From the NCBI RefSeq assembly GCF_006861825.1, contig NZ_VDGI01000026.1, positions 1 through 40,054 on the forward strand: a stretch of 40,054 bases of DNA, in the 5' to 3' direction. A model generated the notes under the pieces. It saw only the letters and a program-made list of their open reading frames with translations, did not search any database and was not told where the DNA came from. Position numbers and translations under genes: made by a program. The stretch comes from Psychrobacillus vulpis. GTDB taxonomy: Bacteria; Bacillota; Bacilli; Bacillales_A; Planococcaceae. Positions 1 through 7,812 of this stretch are shown one piece after another. Within the stretch, counting starts at the first letter, position 1. Each line of letters begins with the position of its first letter.

Positions 1-140
1 AAATCCAAACGAAAGAGATTAGGCTACATTTTGTGAATGGTGACTTGGAAGAGCCGTGTGCGTAAATAGCGCAAGCACGGTTCTGTGAGGGGGGAGGAAC
101 ACAATCTACCGCAAGGTAGAGAGGTTCCCTTCTACTCGAC
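1..140 (+). mobile_element. Group II intron, 3' end only (domains V and VI)
   Basis: Only the tail of a self-splicing retroelement is inside the window; its reverse transcriptase gene and 5' end lie to the left. Domain V is recognisable at 51-83 and domain VI follows at about 93-138, with a GNRA-type GCAA loop at 111-114 closed by TCTACC/GGTAGA. The last ten bases, TCTACTCGAC, match the usual bacterial intron 3' end, with a candidate branch-point A at 134, seven bases before the splice site. The first 50 bases are probably the end of domain IV. The intron class cannot be decided from this fragment. Confidence 0.85.
51..83 (+). ncRNA. Group II intron domain V (catalytic hairpin)
   Basis: A 33-nt hairpin: GAGCCGTG (51-58) pairs with CACGGTTC (76-83) with one G-U pair, followed by a two-base AG bulge (74-75) and an upper TGCG/CGCA helix. 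The AGC catalytic triad is at 52-54. This is the diagnostic element of group II introns, and all its landmarks are present, so the ribozyme core end looks intact. Confidence 0.85.
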
Positions 141-154
141 TAGTTGAACAAGTT

Positions 155-179
155 AAGCCAACGTTTAGTTGGCTTTTTT
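155..179 (+). terminator. Rho-independent terminator just after the intron
   Basis: AAGCCAAC (155-162) pairs perfectly with GTTGGCTT (168-175) around a five-base loop, then a short T run. It begins 15 bases after the intron 3' end, so it probably belongs to the gene or transcript the intron interrupted or followed, which lies left of the window. Confidence 0.8.
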
Positions 180-463
180 GTTGCGCATCTGAAACATAAA
201 GCCATAAACTAAAACTCCATCATTAAAGGGTTTACCAAGACTTAGAACAAGGTGGGTTTTTTTTTTTATAATGAAAAGTATATTTCTACCCAAAAGCACA
301 AGTCCGGAATTTTAGTTATTTTCATGTACCCCAATTGCACCCCGTCTATAAATGTAGATAAAAAATCTGACGAGCCTTCTCAAAAGCCGTAAACAATAGG
401 ATATAGATTTTCTAAATACGAGTAAATAACTAGATTCTTAAGAATTTCTTCATAATTATTATG

Positions 464-492
464 CTGGAATGTTAAGAAATGAAGGGTACAAT
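464..492 (+). promoter_or_regulatory. Candidate promoter and palindromic operator for the first two-component system
   Basis: The 180-528 gap holds no credible gene. A possible sigma-A promoter is CTGGAA (464-469), 17 bases, TACAAT (487-492); the -35 is weak. A perfect 12-base palindrome, ATTCTTAAGAAT, lies at 434-445, and a related TTAAGAAAT sits between -35 and -10 at 472-480. They could be binding sites for the regulator encoded at 529 (autoregulation), which is inference. A T11-type homopolymer lies near 257-268. Confidence 0.4.
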
Positions 493-528
493 AAGAAACA
501 TAAGAAAGGCAAGTGAGGAGGTAAGAAT

Positions 529-1221
529 ATGACACAGTTTACTGTATTAGTGACTGATGATGACCAAGATATTCGAGATGGCATCGAAATTTACTTAAAA
601 AACGAAGGCTACCATGTACTAAAAGCAGCGGACGGACTTGAAGCATTACACCTTATAGAAGAAAATGAAGTCCATGTTATTGTGTTAGATATTATGATGC
701 CTAAAATGGATGGAATTGCAGCGACATTTAAAATAAGAGAGCAAAAAAATATCCCTATTATTATGCTTAGTGCTAAGGCAGAAGATTCGGATAAAATTCA
801 TGGACTGTCAGTTGGAGCAGATGACTATGTAACGAAGCCGTTTCATCCAATGGAGCTGGTTGCACGTGTGAAGTCTCAACTTAGACGGTATACGAAACTT
901 GGTACCTATCAAGGTCAACAAGCAGTCATTGAAATCGATGGACTTGCGTTAAACCAAGAAGCGAAGGAACTTACTGTTGAAGGTGAAACTGTCAAACTGA
1001 CCCCTATTGAATTTAAAATAACGGAATTGCTGATGATAAACGCAGGACGTGTATTTTCCATCAATGAAATATACGAACGTGTTTGGAATGAACCAGCTTA
1101 CAATGCGGAAAATATCGTGGCAGTGCATATTAGAAAAATACGAGAGAAAATAGAAGCAGATCCTAAAAATCCTAGGTACGTAAAGGTGGTGTGGGGCGTT
1201 GGCTATAAAATCGACAAGTAA
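529..1221 (+). CDS. OmpR/PhoB-family response regulator (VanR-like)
   Basis: A 230-residue DNA-binding response regulator. The N-terminal receiver domain (about 5-120) has the acidic pair D11/D12, the phospho-acceptor D54 in LDIMMPKMDG, and the conserved lysine in VTKPFHP. The C-terminal winged-helix domain (about 130-228) ends in the usual VWGVGYKIDK. Start ATG is preceded by a strong GAGGAGG at 515-521. It is followed, two bases after its stop, by a small membrane ORF and then by its cognate kinase at 1363, so the three are probably one transcript. The receiver end (MELVARVKSQLRRY) resembles VanR-type regulators, but nothing here shows glycopeptide-resistance genes, so the regulon is unknown. 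Confidence 0.9.
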   Translation: MTQFTVLVTDDDQDIRDGIEIYLKNEGYHVLKAADGLEALHLIEENEVHVIVLDIMMPKMDGIAATFKIREQKNIPIIMLSAKAEDSDKIHGLSVGADDYVTKPFHPMELVARVKSQLRRYTKLGTYQGQQAVIEIDGLALNQEAKELTVEGETVKLTPIEFKITELLMINAGRVFSINEIYERVWNEPAYNAENIVAVHIRKIREKIEADPKNPRYVKVVWGVGYKIDK

Positions 1222-1222
1222 A

Positions 1223-1366
1223 ATGAATTTAATTTTGTCTATTTTTGCGATTTTTTGCGGTATGGTTTGTTTATCTTATTGCGTCGCCAACGTGCTACCT
1301 ATAATTGAAAGTAATGAAAGCTTTATTCAAATCATTCGAATTATGAAAGAGGGTGTAGCAGGATGA
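1223..1366 (+). CDS. 47-residue small membrane protein between regulator and kinase
   Basis: This short ORF fills the 141-base gap between regulator and kinase. ATG is at 1223, one base after the regulator TAA; its TGA at 1364-1366 overlaps the kinase ATG (ATGA, 1363-1366). Residues about 3-25 form one hydrophobic segment with three cysteines (C12, C16, C20); the tail is polar and ends KEGVAG. No good ribosome site precedes it, which fits translational coupling to the regulator. Tight fit at both ends and a membrane segment argue for a real gene. By analogy with small membrane modulators of sensor kinases such as MgrB or SafA, it may adjust the kinase; that is inference, and I recognise no family. 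Confidence 0.6.
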   Translation: MNLILSIFAIFCGMVCLSYCVANVLPIIESNESFIQIIRIMKEGVAG

Positions 1367-3531
1367 AACATTCATTAGGAAAAAATATTTTGGTAAGTGT
1401 ATTAGCTGTAATTACAGTATTTTCAATGTTTACGCTGATTGATCAAAGTAGCAATTACATTGGTAAAAATTATTTTGATAGCGACAGTTTTCAAATGGAG
1501 CTGACCGAATTTGAATCGTCTATTGTTCCATTAGTTTTTGCTGTTCCCGATAAAGAAGAAGTGAAGAAAAATATTACGGTAACACCAGAGGAAATAGAAG
1601 AATATCGTTTTCGATATGGGGATTTGGAGAGCCAATTAAATTCGATAAGAAACCAATATGAAACAAACGAAGAAGTAACAACGGAAACAACTACAGGCAA
1701 TGGAGATACAGCAGAAACAGTTACGGCGATAGAAGAAGCATCTATAGCTGAACGCAATAAAAAGATAGAAGATATTACGAAAAACTTTACAGATGATAGC
1801 TATGTTGAAAAAAAGATTCGTAAAGAAAAAGAAGCACAAGTTGATGCCTATTATCAATCGATTGCTAGAGCCAAAAATAACCTCATGAATGATAACGATG
1901 ATTTTGTTTATGATTTCAAAAATGTAGAAACAGGCGAGCAATTTAGTAATGGGGATACAAATTCAAAAAATGCGTTTATAAAAGAGTATTCTAGTAAACA
2001 TGGCTATTTGAAGAAAAGTATTATTTATGAACAAGTAGAAGACTACTGGAATATCAGAAATTTAATCGACATTGAATTTGCTCGATTTGAAGGCACAATT
2101 GCTATTCCAGAATCCAACATGTTAAGTGGAGATAGAGCTTATGAATATAAATACTTTTTAACAAATCAACGCAAATTTTATGGAGTTATTCTAATTGGGA
2201 TATTGGCTGCCATCGGGTTTATTTTATTGTGGAGAAAGAATAGTGACATATTCCGTCATGAAACTTATGAGCAAAAGTATCGTAAGCTGCCAATCGATGT
2301 GAAACTAGCGTCGTTTTTTATTAGTATTTTCGTGGTAATTAGTAACGTAAATTATTCGGTAGAATTTATATTTAATAGAGACTATGACATGCAGATAATT
2401 ACGTTTGTTCTTGCAATCTTTTTTACTGCTTTAATTCTGTACCAATGGAAATGGATGCGCACTGGTTTTGGTACAGCTGACTGGAAACGAAGTCTTATTT
2501 ACAGCTGGTGGAAATCATTAGAAGGTTTTTTCTTGAAGCAATCTATTGGGGTACAGACTTTGATTATGCTGATTGTAATGTTTTTCTGGGGATTTGGTAC
2601 GATGCTAACGATTGTTCAACCAGCAGCAATAATCATTTGGATTCCAGCTACTGTATTAATAGGAATTCCAGTGCTTGTGGCTTTATTGTCAAGAACGGCT
2701 TACCTTAACCGCATCTTTGTGAAAACGGAGGAAATGGCAAGAGGTGTTATTCGAGATGAAGTAGAGGTAAAAGGACAATCAGCATTTTCCCATCATGCAT
2801 CCAAATTAAACGATCTCCGTGATCGAATAAAATCATCTCATTCTGAACAAGCAAAAAGTGAGCGTTTGAAAACGGAGCTTATCACAAATGTGAGCCATGA
2901 TTTGCGTACACCATTAACATCAATTATTACCTATACAGACTTATTGAAAAATCCAAGTATTACGGATGAAGAGCGAGCATCTTATATTGCGATTTTGGAT
3001 AAAAAGTCAATGCGTTTGAAAACATTAATCGAAGACTTATTTGAAGTATCGAAAATGGCATCTGGCAATATGGAGTTAGACAAACGGAAAGTAGATTTAA
3101 CACAATTATTGCAGCAAGCGATTGCAGAGCATCAGGAAGAGATTGATAAATCGGGCTTAGAATATCGTGTTAATATTAGTACTACTCCAATAATGTCCTA
3201 TGTGGATGGTCAAAAGTGGTGGCGAGTACTCGATAACTTAATTATTAACACATTGAAGTACGCGCTTTCGAATACTCGGGTGTACATCAATTTAGATCAA
3301 GTGGATGGAGAAGCCGTTTTCGTTATAAAAAATATAGCGAAGTATGAATTAGGCAATAACGTAGATGAGTTGACGGAGCGATTTAAACGAGCAGACACAT
3401 CACGTCATACAGATGGCTCGGGACTTGGTCTCGCTATTGCACAATCTATAGTGGACTTACACGGAGGCAGCTTACGAATGGAAGTAGATGGCGATTTATT
3501 TAAAGTGACAGTAAAAATAGCATCTATTTAA
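1363..3531 (+). CDS. Multi-pass membrane sensor histidine kinase
   Basis: A 722-residue kinase, partner of the regulator at 529. An N-terminal membrane segment (about 9-28) is followed by a large, charged, mostly helical extracellular region (about 30-270), then several more membrane segments (about 272-290, 315-333, 343-362, 395-415, 420-443). The cytoplasmic half has a dimerisation/phosphoacceptor helix with H512 in VSHDLRTPL and an ATPase domain with the N box (DNLIINTLKYAL) and G boxes (DGSGLGLA). The ribosome site AAAGAGGG lies at 1347-1353. The extra membrane segments after the sensor make it larger than a standard two-TM kinase. The signal is unknown. A strong terminator follows directly. 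Confidence 0.88.
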   Translation: MKHSLGKNILVSVLAVITVFSMFTLIDQSSNYIGKNYFDSDSFQMELTEFESSIVPLVFAVPDKEEVKKNITVTPEEIEEYRFRYGDLESQLNSIRNQYETNEEVTTETTTGNGDTAETVTAIEEASIAERNKKIEDITKNFTDDSYVEKKIRKEKEAQVDAYYQSIARAKNNLMNDNDDFVYDFKNVETGEQFSNGDTNSKNAFIKEYSSKHGYLKKSIIYEQVEDYWNIRNLIDIEFARFEGTIAIPESNMLSGDRAYEYKYFLTNQRKFYGVILIGILAAIGFILLWRKNSDIFRHETYEQKYRKLPIDVKLASFFISIFVVISNVNYSVEFIFNRDYDMQIITFVLAIFFTALILYQWKWMRTGFGTADWKRSLIYSWWKSLEGFFLKQSIGVQTLIMLIVMFFWGFGTMLTIVQPAAIIIWIPATVLIGIPVLVALLSRTAYLNRIFVKTEEMARGVIRDEVEVKGQSAFSHHASKLNDLRDRIKSSHSEQAKSERLKTELITNVSHDLRTPLTSIITYTDLLKNPSITDEERASYIAILDKKSMRLKTLIEDLFEVSKMASGNMELDKRKVDLTQLLQQAIAEHQEEIDKSGLEYRVNISTTPIMSYVDGQKWWRVLDNLIINTLKYALSNTRVYINLDQVDGEAVFVIKNIAKYELGNNVDELTERFKRADTSRHTDGSGLGLAIAQSIVDLHGGSLRMEVDGDLFKVTVKIASI

Positions 3532-3535
3532 TAAA

Positions 3536-3570
3536 AACGAGAAACCCATTATCGGGTTTCTCGTTTTTTT
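3536..3570 (+). terminator. Strong rho-independent terminator after the kinase
   Basis: AACGAGAAACCC (3536-3547) pairs perfectly with GGGTTTCTCGTT (3554-3565) around a six-base loop, then a T run. It closes the regulator-peptide-kinase operon. Confidence 0.92.
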
Positions 3571-3573
3571 AGG

Positions 3574-3615
3574 TTAGTTGGAAAAATGAGTACTTTAGTT
3601 GGAAAACTATGTATC
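3574..3615 (+). repeat. Two-unit 21-nt tandem repeat, core TTGGAAAA
   Basis: TTAGTTGGAAAA occurs at 3574 and again exactly 21 bases later at 3595, with unrelated bases between. The core and the 21-base period match the larger arrays at 12018 and 29537, and the position is again just after a terminator. Only two units are present, so on its own this would be weak. Confidence 0.55.
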
Positions 3616-3660
3616 TCCACTTTTGATATACTATTTAAAATGCCAAAGGGGGAATTATTA

Positions 3661-4125
3661 ATGGAAACAATGAGTCAATTAAGTTTTGCAAGAGTATATA
3701 CACTAGGGAAGGTTAAACAAAGTAATGAAGCAGCTTGGGACATAAAGCCTAATGGATTTAACAATACGATTCGTTGGAATGTGGGACATATATTTGTGAC
3801 GATGGAAACATTAACACAAAGAGCAATTCCATCTTACGAGCCGATCCATGCGGAATGGATTCCATTGTTTGTGCCTGGAACAAACCCAGACCAATGGGAA
3901 GTTGAGCCGCCAACGATGGAGGAACTAGTAGAAGCGCTTGAAAACCAGCCAGAACGAATAAAAGCAGTGCTTGCAAATAATTTAGAAAATTCTTTAGCAG
4001 AACCAATGTCTATTGGCAAGTTTCATCAAATGGATACAGTAGAAGCACTTGTACAATTTATGGTCTGGCATGAAGGTATTCACTCTGGAATTATCCATGC
4101 ATTGAACCGGTGCAACGCAGAATAA
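3661..4125 (+). CDS. DinB-like four-helix-bundle protein
   Basis: A 154-residue protein of the DinB/YfiT superfamily, cytoplasmic, usually a metal-binding thiol- or stress-related protein of undefined reaction. Candidate metal ligands are the histidine in RWNVGHIF (near residue 42) and the pair in VWHEGIHSG near the C-terminus, the family's usual pattern. The ATG at 3661 is chosen because AAAGGGGGAATT precedes it at 3644-3655; the same frame is open further upstream from 3586, but that stretch lies over the 21-nt repeat and has no ribosome site. A P-loop gene follows 19 bases downstream and may be co-transcribed. Confidence 0.75.
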   Translation: METMSQLSFARVYTLGKVKQSNEAAWDIKPNGFNNTIRWNVGHIFVTMETLTQRAIPSYEPIHAEWIPLFVPGTNPDQWEVEPPTMEELVEALENQPERIKAVLANNLENSLAEPMSIGKFHQMDTVEALVQFMVWHEGIHSGIIHALNRCNAE

Positions 4126-4144
4126 ACGTTGCAGGTGTATTTGG

Positions 4145-4672
4145 ATGAAAATATACATTGTCGGGTCAGTTGGAAGTGGAAAAACAACGTTTGCACGAAG
4201 ACTTTCGAAAACATTGGATTTACCTCATTATGAAACAGATAATTTTGTATGGCAAAGAAATAAAGGTGGAGACATACGAAATTCAGAGGAAATGAGGAAC
4301 GAATTGTTTCAAAAAGTAATACTGCAAGAAAAGTGGATAATAGAAGGCGTTCATATAGGATGGACGGAAGCAGCAATAGAAGTAGCAGATAATATCCTCT
4401 TTCTGGATGTACCTATCCAAAAAAGAAAGTGGCGAATTATTAAAAGATATATTTTGCAACTGCTAAAACTAGAAAAAGCGAATTACAAGCCAACCTTTAT
4501 TATTTTCAAAAGAATGTTTGGATGGAACTTATATTTTGAACAACATATGAAGCCTGAGTTTCTAGAAGCTTTCAACCCTCATAAAGAAAAAGTTGTTTAC
4601 TTGAAGACGGAACTTGAGATGACTAGATGGATAGAGCAAAATAAAAGTAAATATGCATCGTTAGAAGCATAA
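4145..4672 (+). CDS. P-loop kinase, FlaR/topology-modulation-like
   Basis: A 175-residue nucleotide-binding protein. The Walker A motif GSVGSGKTT is at residues 7-15, followed by an adenylate-kinase-like pattern: HYETDNFVW (about 28-36), KWIIEGVH (about 64-71) and an ILFLDVP strand (about 84-90). This is the arrangement of proteins annotated as DNA topology modulation protein FlaR or adenylate-kinase-like. The substrate is unknown. It lies 19 bases after the DinB-like gene, and a hairpin terminator follows at 4681. Confidence 0.72.
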   Translation: MKIYIVGSVGSGKTTFARRLSKTLDLPHYETDNFVWQRNKGGDIRNSEEMRNELFQKVILQEKWIIEGVHIGWTEAAIEVADNILFLDVPIQKRKWRIIKRYILQLLKLEKANYKPTFIIFKRMFGWNLYFEQHMKPEFLEAFNPHKEKVVYLKTELEMTRWIEQNKSKYASLEA

Positions 4673-4680
4673 GAAACTCG

Positions 4681-4715
4681 AAAGAAGGCTTACCTATCTA
4701 GGTAGGTCTTTCTTT
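4681..4715 (+). terminator. Hairpin terminator after the P-loop gene
   Basis: AAAGAAGGCTTACCTA pairs with TAGGTAGGTCTTTCTTT with one bulge and wobble pairs. The T-rich part is inside the 3' arm, so termination strength is uncertain. Confidence 0.55.
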
Positions 4716-4755
4716 AAAAGCTATTTTTGTGAACATGCTGCTTAATTAGTAAGGA

Positions 4756-4803
4756 AAAAGAGGATAACCTAAAAACACTCCATTTTTTAGGTTATCCTCT
4801 TTT
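4756..4803. terminator. Long bidirectional terminator
   Basis: Twenty bases (4756-4775) pair perfectly with 4784-4803 around an eight-base loop. The stem ends in A and T runs on both sides, so it can end transcription from either strand. It overlaps the 3' end of the minus-strand gene at 4792. Confidence 0.88.
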
Positions 4804-5043
4804 TTTTAGTTCTTCAATTTCATTTATTAAGTATTCTAACTTACTCTGAATGTCTGACATTTGTTTCTGCTGATCTACTGCTGCTTGTTTTTCTAGTTTC
4901 TCAGCACGATTTGTTTCATACAAAACAATGCCTTCTCCAATAGTACCTACGACGTATCCAATTGAAAGAATGACAGAACTTATGAAACCAACAGTCAAGC
5001 CTAAGTTAGGTGGTAGCTCGTTATTTGGACCTTCAAGAGTCAT
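4792..5043 (-). CDS. Small membrane protein with C-terminal coiled coil
   Basis: An 83-residue protein of unknown function. Residues about 13-40 form a hydrophobic, glycine-rich membrane segment; residues about 45-80 are charged and heptad-like, probably a coiled coil (EKLEKQAAVDQQKQMSDIQ region). The start has AAAGGATG a suitable distance upstream. Its last codons form one arm of the bidirectional terminator. It lies 55 bases after liaR in the same direction, so read-through from the lia transcript is possible. Confidence 0.6.
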   Translation of the reverse strand: MTLEGPNNELPPNLGLTVGFISSVILSIGYVVGTIGEGIVLYETNRAEKLEKQAAVDQQKQMSDIQSKLEYLINEIEELKKRG

Positions 5044-5098
5044 GCTAACATCCTTTATTTCGTCTTTTCATTAGCATATGATGAATAGTTCTCATAGG

Positions 5099-5740
5099 TT
5101 ATTTTTTCGAAGTAACAAGCTGATGTTCAAAAGCATAAATAACTGCCTGCGTTCGGTCGCTCACTTCAAGTTTTGACAAGATGTTGCTGACATGTGTTTT
5201 AGCAGTTTTCAGTGCAATAAAGAGTGTGTCTGCTATGTCTTGATTTGTTTTTCCTTCTGCCATGAGAAGTAATACTTCGAGTTCACGGTCTGTTAAGTCT
5301 TCATGAAGGGAATGATCGGTTCCTTGACGCATCCGTTTCATCATTTTGTTCGTTACCTCTGGCTCTAATACGGCATCCCCATTTAATGTTTTACGAATAG
5401 ACTCCGCAATATGAGAAGCTTTAGAAGTTTTTAATAAATAGCTAATGGCACCAGCTTCGAGCGCGGGGTACACTTTATCATCGTCGATAAAGCTCGTTAC
5501 AATCATCACCTTTGCTTCTGGCCACTTTTTAACAATTTCATTAGTAGCCTCTGCACCATTCATAATAGGCATAACCATATCCATCAATATAATATCTGGT
5601 TTATGTTCTAGAGCTAAGTCAACGGCTTCTTGACCATTCGTAGCTTCTGCCACTACTTCCATATCGGGCTGTGCCTGTAGATAGGCAGACACACCAATTC
5701 GAACCATTTCATGATCATCCGCGAGTAATATTCGAATCAT
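5099..5740 (-). CDS. liaR: LiaR-type response regulator (NarL/FixJ family)
   Basis: A 213-residue regulator. The receiver domain has D8/D9, phospho-acceptor D54 in LMDMVMP and the conserved lysine in LLKTSKA; the C-terminal LuxR-type helix-turn-helix (about 147-205) has LTDRELEVLLLMAEGKTNQDIA. Sequence and position after liaF and liaS match LiaR/VraR, which activates genes against antibiotics acting on lipid II cycling. AAGGAG lies just before the start. The gap to liaS is 45 bases. Likely targets here are liaI-liaH and its own operon. Confidence 0.9.
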   Translation of the reverse strand: MIRILLADDHEMVRIGVSAYLQAQPDMEVVAEATNGQEAVDLALEHKPDIILMDMVMPIMNGAEATNEIVKKWPEAKVMIVTSFIDDDKVYPALEAGAISYLLKTSKASHIAESIRKTLNGDAVLEPEVTNKMMKRMRQGTDHSLHEDLTDRELEVLLLMAEGKTNQDIADTLFIALKTAKTHVSNILSKLEVSDRTQAVIYAFEHQLVTSKK

Positions 5741-5785
5741 TCTCTAGATCTCCTTTCTTATCTCCAAGCAACAGCAATGTAATAG

Positions 5786-6895
5786 TTACATGCCAATTCC
5801 TTGCGGTGGCTGAGGAGCTGCCTCTTCAGAAATTGCAATTTGCTCTTGTGCAAAGTTAGATGGACTGCCTGTGTTTTTCTCAATCGGAAGCTTCACTTCA
5901 ACAATCGTACCTTGGGAAGGTACTGATACAACTTTGCATGTAGCACCAATTTCCACAGCTCTTTCCATTACGTTTTCCAAGCCATAAGATCCTGTTTTTG
6001 CGTCGGATACTTCAAATCCAACACCGTTGTCCTGCACTCTGAAAATAGCGAGGTCGTCTCGCTCTACGAACAAAATATCCACTTCCGTTGCGTTGGCATG
6101 GCGCAATGTGTTGGACAATGTTTCTTGTGCTATACGAAATAAATGGTCCTCGGCTCCTTTTGGTAAAGGGACCTCTTCTAAACGATAACGTATCGTGAAA
6201 AACACTTTTTGTTGCAATTCGATTAATAGCTCTTCCATCCCTTGCTTCAAAGTCTTATCATGCAATGCTGCTGGACGTAAATGGAGTAACAATGCACGCA
6301 TTTCAAGCTGTGCTTGCTGCACAATTTTTTCAGTTTGTAGTAAAGTTTTTGAAGCTTCTCCGTTTTGCGATTCCTCTATTTCAACCATTGTAGAAAGAAG
6401 CATGGATGCTGCAAATAATTGCTGTGAAACCGAATCATGCAGCTCTCTTGCCAAACGTTGTCTCTCTTGCACGATACGTTCTTGAATAAGCTTATCTTGT
6501 GCTTCTGCTTTTTCATTTGTAATTCGTTGCAATGTTTTACGTTGGGTCAAAATGAGCTGCTCTAATTGTTTCGTTGTGACTTGTAGTCGCTTCGAATACG
6601 CATATTTTTTATTGTTTGGTATGAATGATTCTGCTTCTAATAATGGTCGTAGGCTTGTTTCGATTCTCTTTTCCTGATCTCGTACTTTTAGGAGAGTATT
6701 TAATGAAAAGCTAAAGCTGATAAGTATTAATACGATAATAATCCATGCACCTAGAGGAATTTCAGCATATCTAGTCTCTAGTAAAGACCACCATGCATTA
6801 TCGTTCGGCCATCCCCAAAGTGTATATAGTAAAAGTGCTGAGAGAGCTAATAAAATAATAAAAATGGACAAACCTTGACCAAACAATATCTTCAT
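5786..6895 (-). CDS. liaS: LiaS-type sensor histidine kinase
   Basis: A 369-residue membrane kinase of the HisKA_3 family. Two membrane segments (about 8-28 and 47-68) with a very short extracellular loop make it an intramembrane-sensing kinase. The phospho-acceptor H153 is in ARELHDSVSQQ, and the ATPase domain has NTLRHA and DNGVGF. It overlaps liaF by four bases (ATGA), indicating coupled translation. In known LiaFSR systems the kinase is held off by LiaF until the envelope is damaged, then phosphorylates LiaR. Confidence 0.9.
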   Translation of the reverse strand: MKILFGQGLSIFIILLALSALLLYTLWGWPNDNAWWSLLETRYAEIPLGAWIIIVLILISFSFSLNTLLKVRDQEKRIETSLRPLLEAESFIPNNKKYAYSKRLQVTTKQLEQLILTQRKTLQRITNEKAEAQDKLIQERIVQERQRLARELHDSVSQQLFAASMLLSTMVEIEESQNGEASKTLLQTEKIVQQAQLEMRALLLHLRPAALHDKTLKQGMEELLIELQQKVFFTIRYRLEEVPLPKGAEDHLFRIAQETLSNTLRHANATEVDILFVERDDLAIFRVQDNGVGFEVSDAKTGSYGLENVMERAVEIGATCKVVSVPSQGTIVEVKLPIEKNTGSPSNFAQEQIAISEEAAPQPPQGIGM

Positions 6896-7593
6896 TTACG
6901 AATCACCTCAATATCCCCAATCCATGTAGACACAGTGATAACTAACTCTGAAGCATAATTGACATCTTCCTGGTAACCATCTTTTAATACTACCGATTGG
7001 TTCCATAAACGTTGAACCCCTCGACCAAAAATATTCGCTTCTCCAATGATGGTTGCGTAATGGAGTCTTACAGGTACTTCATACGGAACATAAATCGTTA
7101 CTTTTCCGAGTGATTGGCGGATAGAAATAAAGGAAGTGCCTTTTGGTAAAACAGTTTGTGTCACATCGATTACATGCTCACCGTAGAAACTTTGAACATG
7201 CACGTCTTGCCATTCATAAGCATTGAAAGGTGTAGTTTGAGCTGAAAACAGCTTGTTTTGAATAATACTGTTCGGTGTTTCTTTATATACCGTATCGAAT
7301 GGTCTAATTACTTGTCGAACCGGTTCGTTTTTCCAAAGCTTATGAAGTACATACATCATAATGGCGATTAATAAAAGTCGTAAGCTCCACATAGAAAAAA
7401 CGGCAATGAGGATAAAAATGATCCCGCCCCAAAATAAGAAACGAGTTCGTTTACGAAAACTAAAATAGATCATCCCGATGCCAAGAAGGACTAATACAAT
7501 GCTGCCATTTCCAAAAATTGTTGCTTCAATGAACATAAGAAAAACAAAGCAAATGAGGATAAAAGCAAGCTTGTTCGTTTGGTTTTCCTTCAT
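6892..7593 (-). CDS. liaF: LiaF-type membrane inhibitor of LiaS
   Basis: A 233-residue membrane protein. The N-terminal half has about four short hydrophobic segments (roughly residues 8-27, 30-45, 50-68, 69-86); the C-terminal half (about 115-233) is the beta-rich LiaF/YvqF domain with repeated short strands and GRGVQRL. The start has GAAGGGGG upstream. In B. subtilis LiaF keeps LiaS inactive. It is the first gene of the liaF-liaS-liaR transcript, which appears to have its own promoter rather than depending only on the liaI promoter. Confidence 0.88.
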   Translation of the reverse strand: MKENQTNKLAFILICFVFLMFIEATIFGNGSIVLVLLGIGMIYFSFRKRTRFLFWGGIIFILIAVFSMWSLRLLLIAIMMYVLHKLWKNEPVRQVIRPFDTVYKETPNSIIQNKLFSAQTTPFNAYEWQDVHVQSFYGEHVIDVTQTVLPKGTSFISIRQSLGKVTIYVPYEVPVRLHYATIIGEANIFGRGVQRLWNQSVVLKDGYQEDVNYASELVITVSTWIGDIEVIRK

Positions 7594-7621
7594 CCAAGTA
7601 TTCCCCCTTCTTCACATAAAG

Positions 7622-7660
7622 ATTGTAAAGTCATATGTCTTAAAGTCTAATCCGCAGACT
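7622..7660 (-). promoter_or_regulatory. Candidate liaF promoter with LiaR-like inverted repeat
   Basis: On the minus strand TTAGAC (7650-7645), 17 bases, TACAAT (7627-7622) form a possible promoter about 30 bases before liaF. The -35 lies inside an inverted repeat, AGTCT-N7-AGACT (7644-7660). An activator site overlapping a poor -35 fits LiaR control; assignment to LiaR is inference because I cannot compare with the published consensus here. Confidence 0.45.
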
Positions 7661-7689
7661 CCTTCAAAGTATACTTTCTAACAGCTTGA

Positions 7690-7711
7690 GGAGAAGACGA
7701 TCGCCTTCTCC
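7690..7711 (-). other. Hairpin in the liaH-liaF gap
   Basis: A 22-base near-palindrome. Read from the minus strand every position can pair, because the one mismatch becomes a G-U pair, so it is probably an RNA hairpin of the liaH-liaF transcript. There is no T run after it, so it may be a processing or partial stop site rather than a full terminator. No other feature is visible in 7661-7812. Confidence 0.45.
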
Positions 7712-7812
7712 ACTTTACTGCTAAATTAACTGCCTAGTCTCCAATCCCCACAAAGCTCATTGTATATAACCTGTCGGAGGAAGATTTAGGATAATATCGC
7801 TTTTCTTATAGT

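Noticed and set aside
300-360. Possible remnant of a tyrosine-recombinase end or attachment site
   Set aside because: A short stretch rich in CCCC and GCAATT-type words recalled phage integrase ends, but no frame or direct repeat supports it.
529-3531. Glycopeptide-resistance (van) regulators
   Set aside because: The regulator looks VanR-like, but no van ligase, dehydrogenase or dipeptidase is near; the dehydrogenase at 33983 has GyaR/GhrB-like features and lies 30 kb away.
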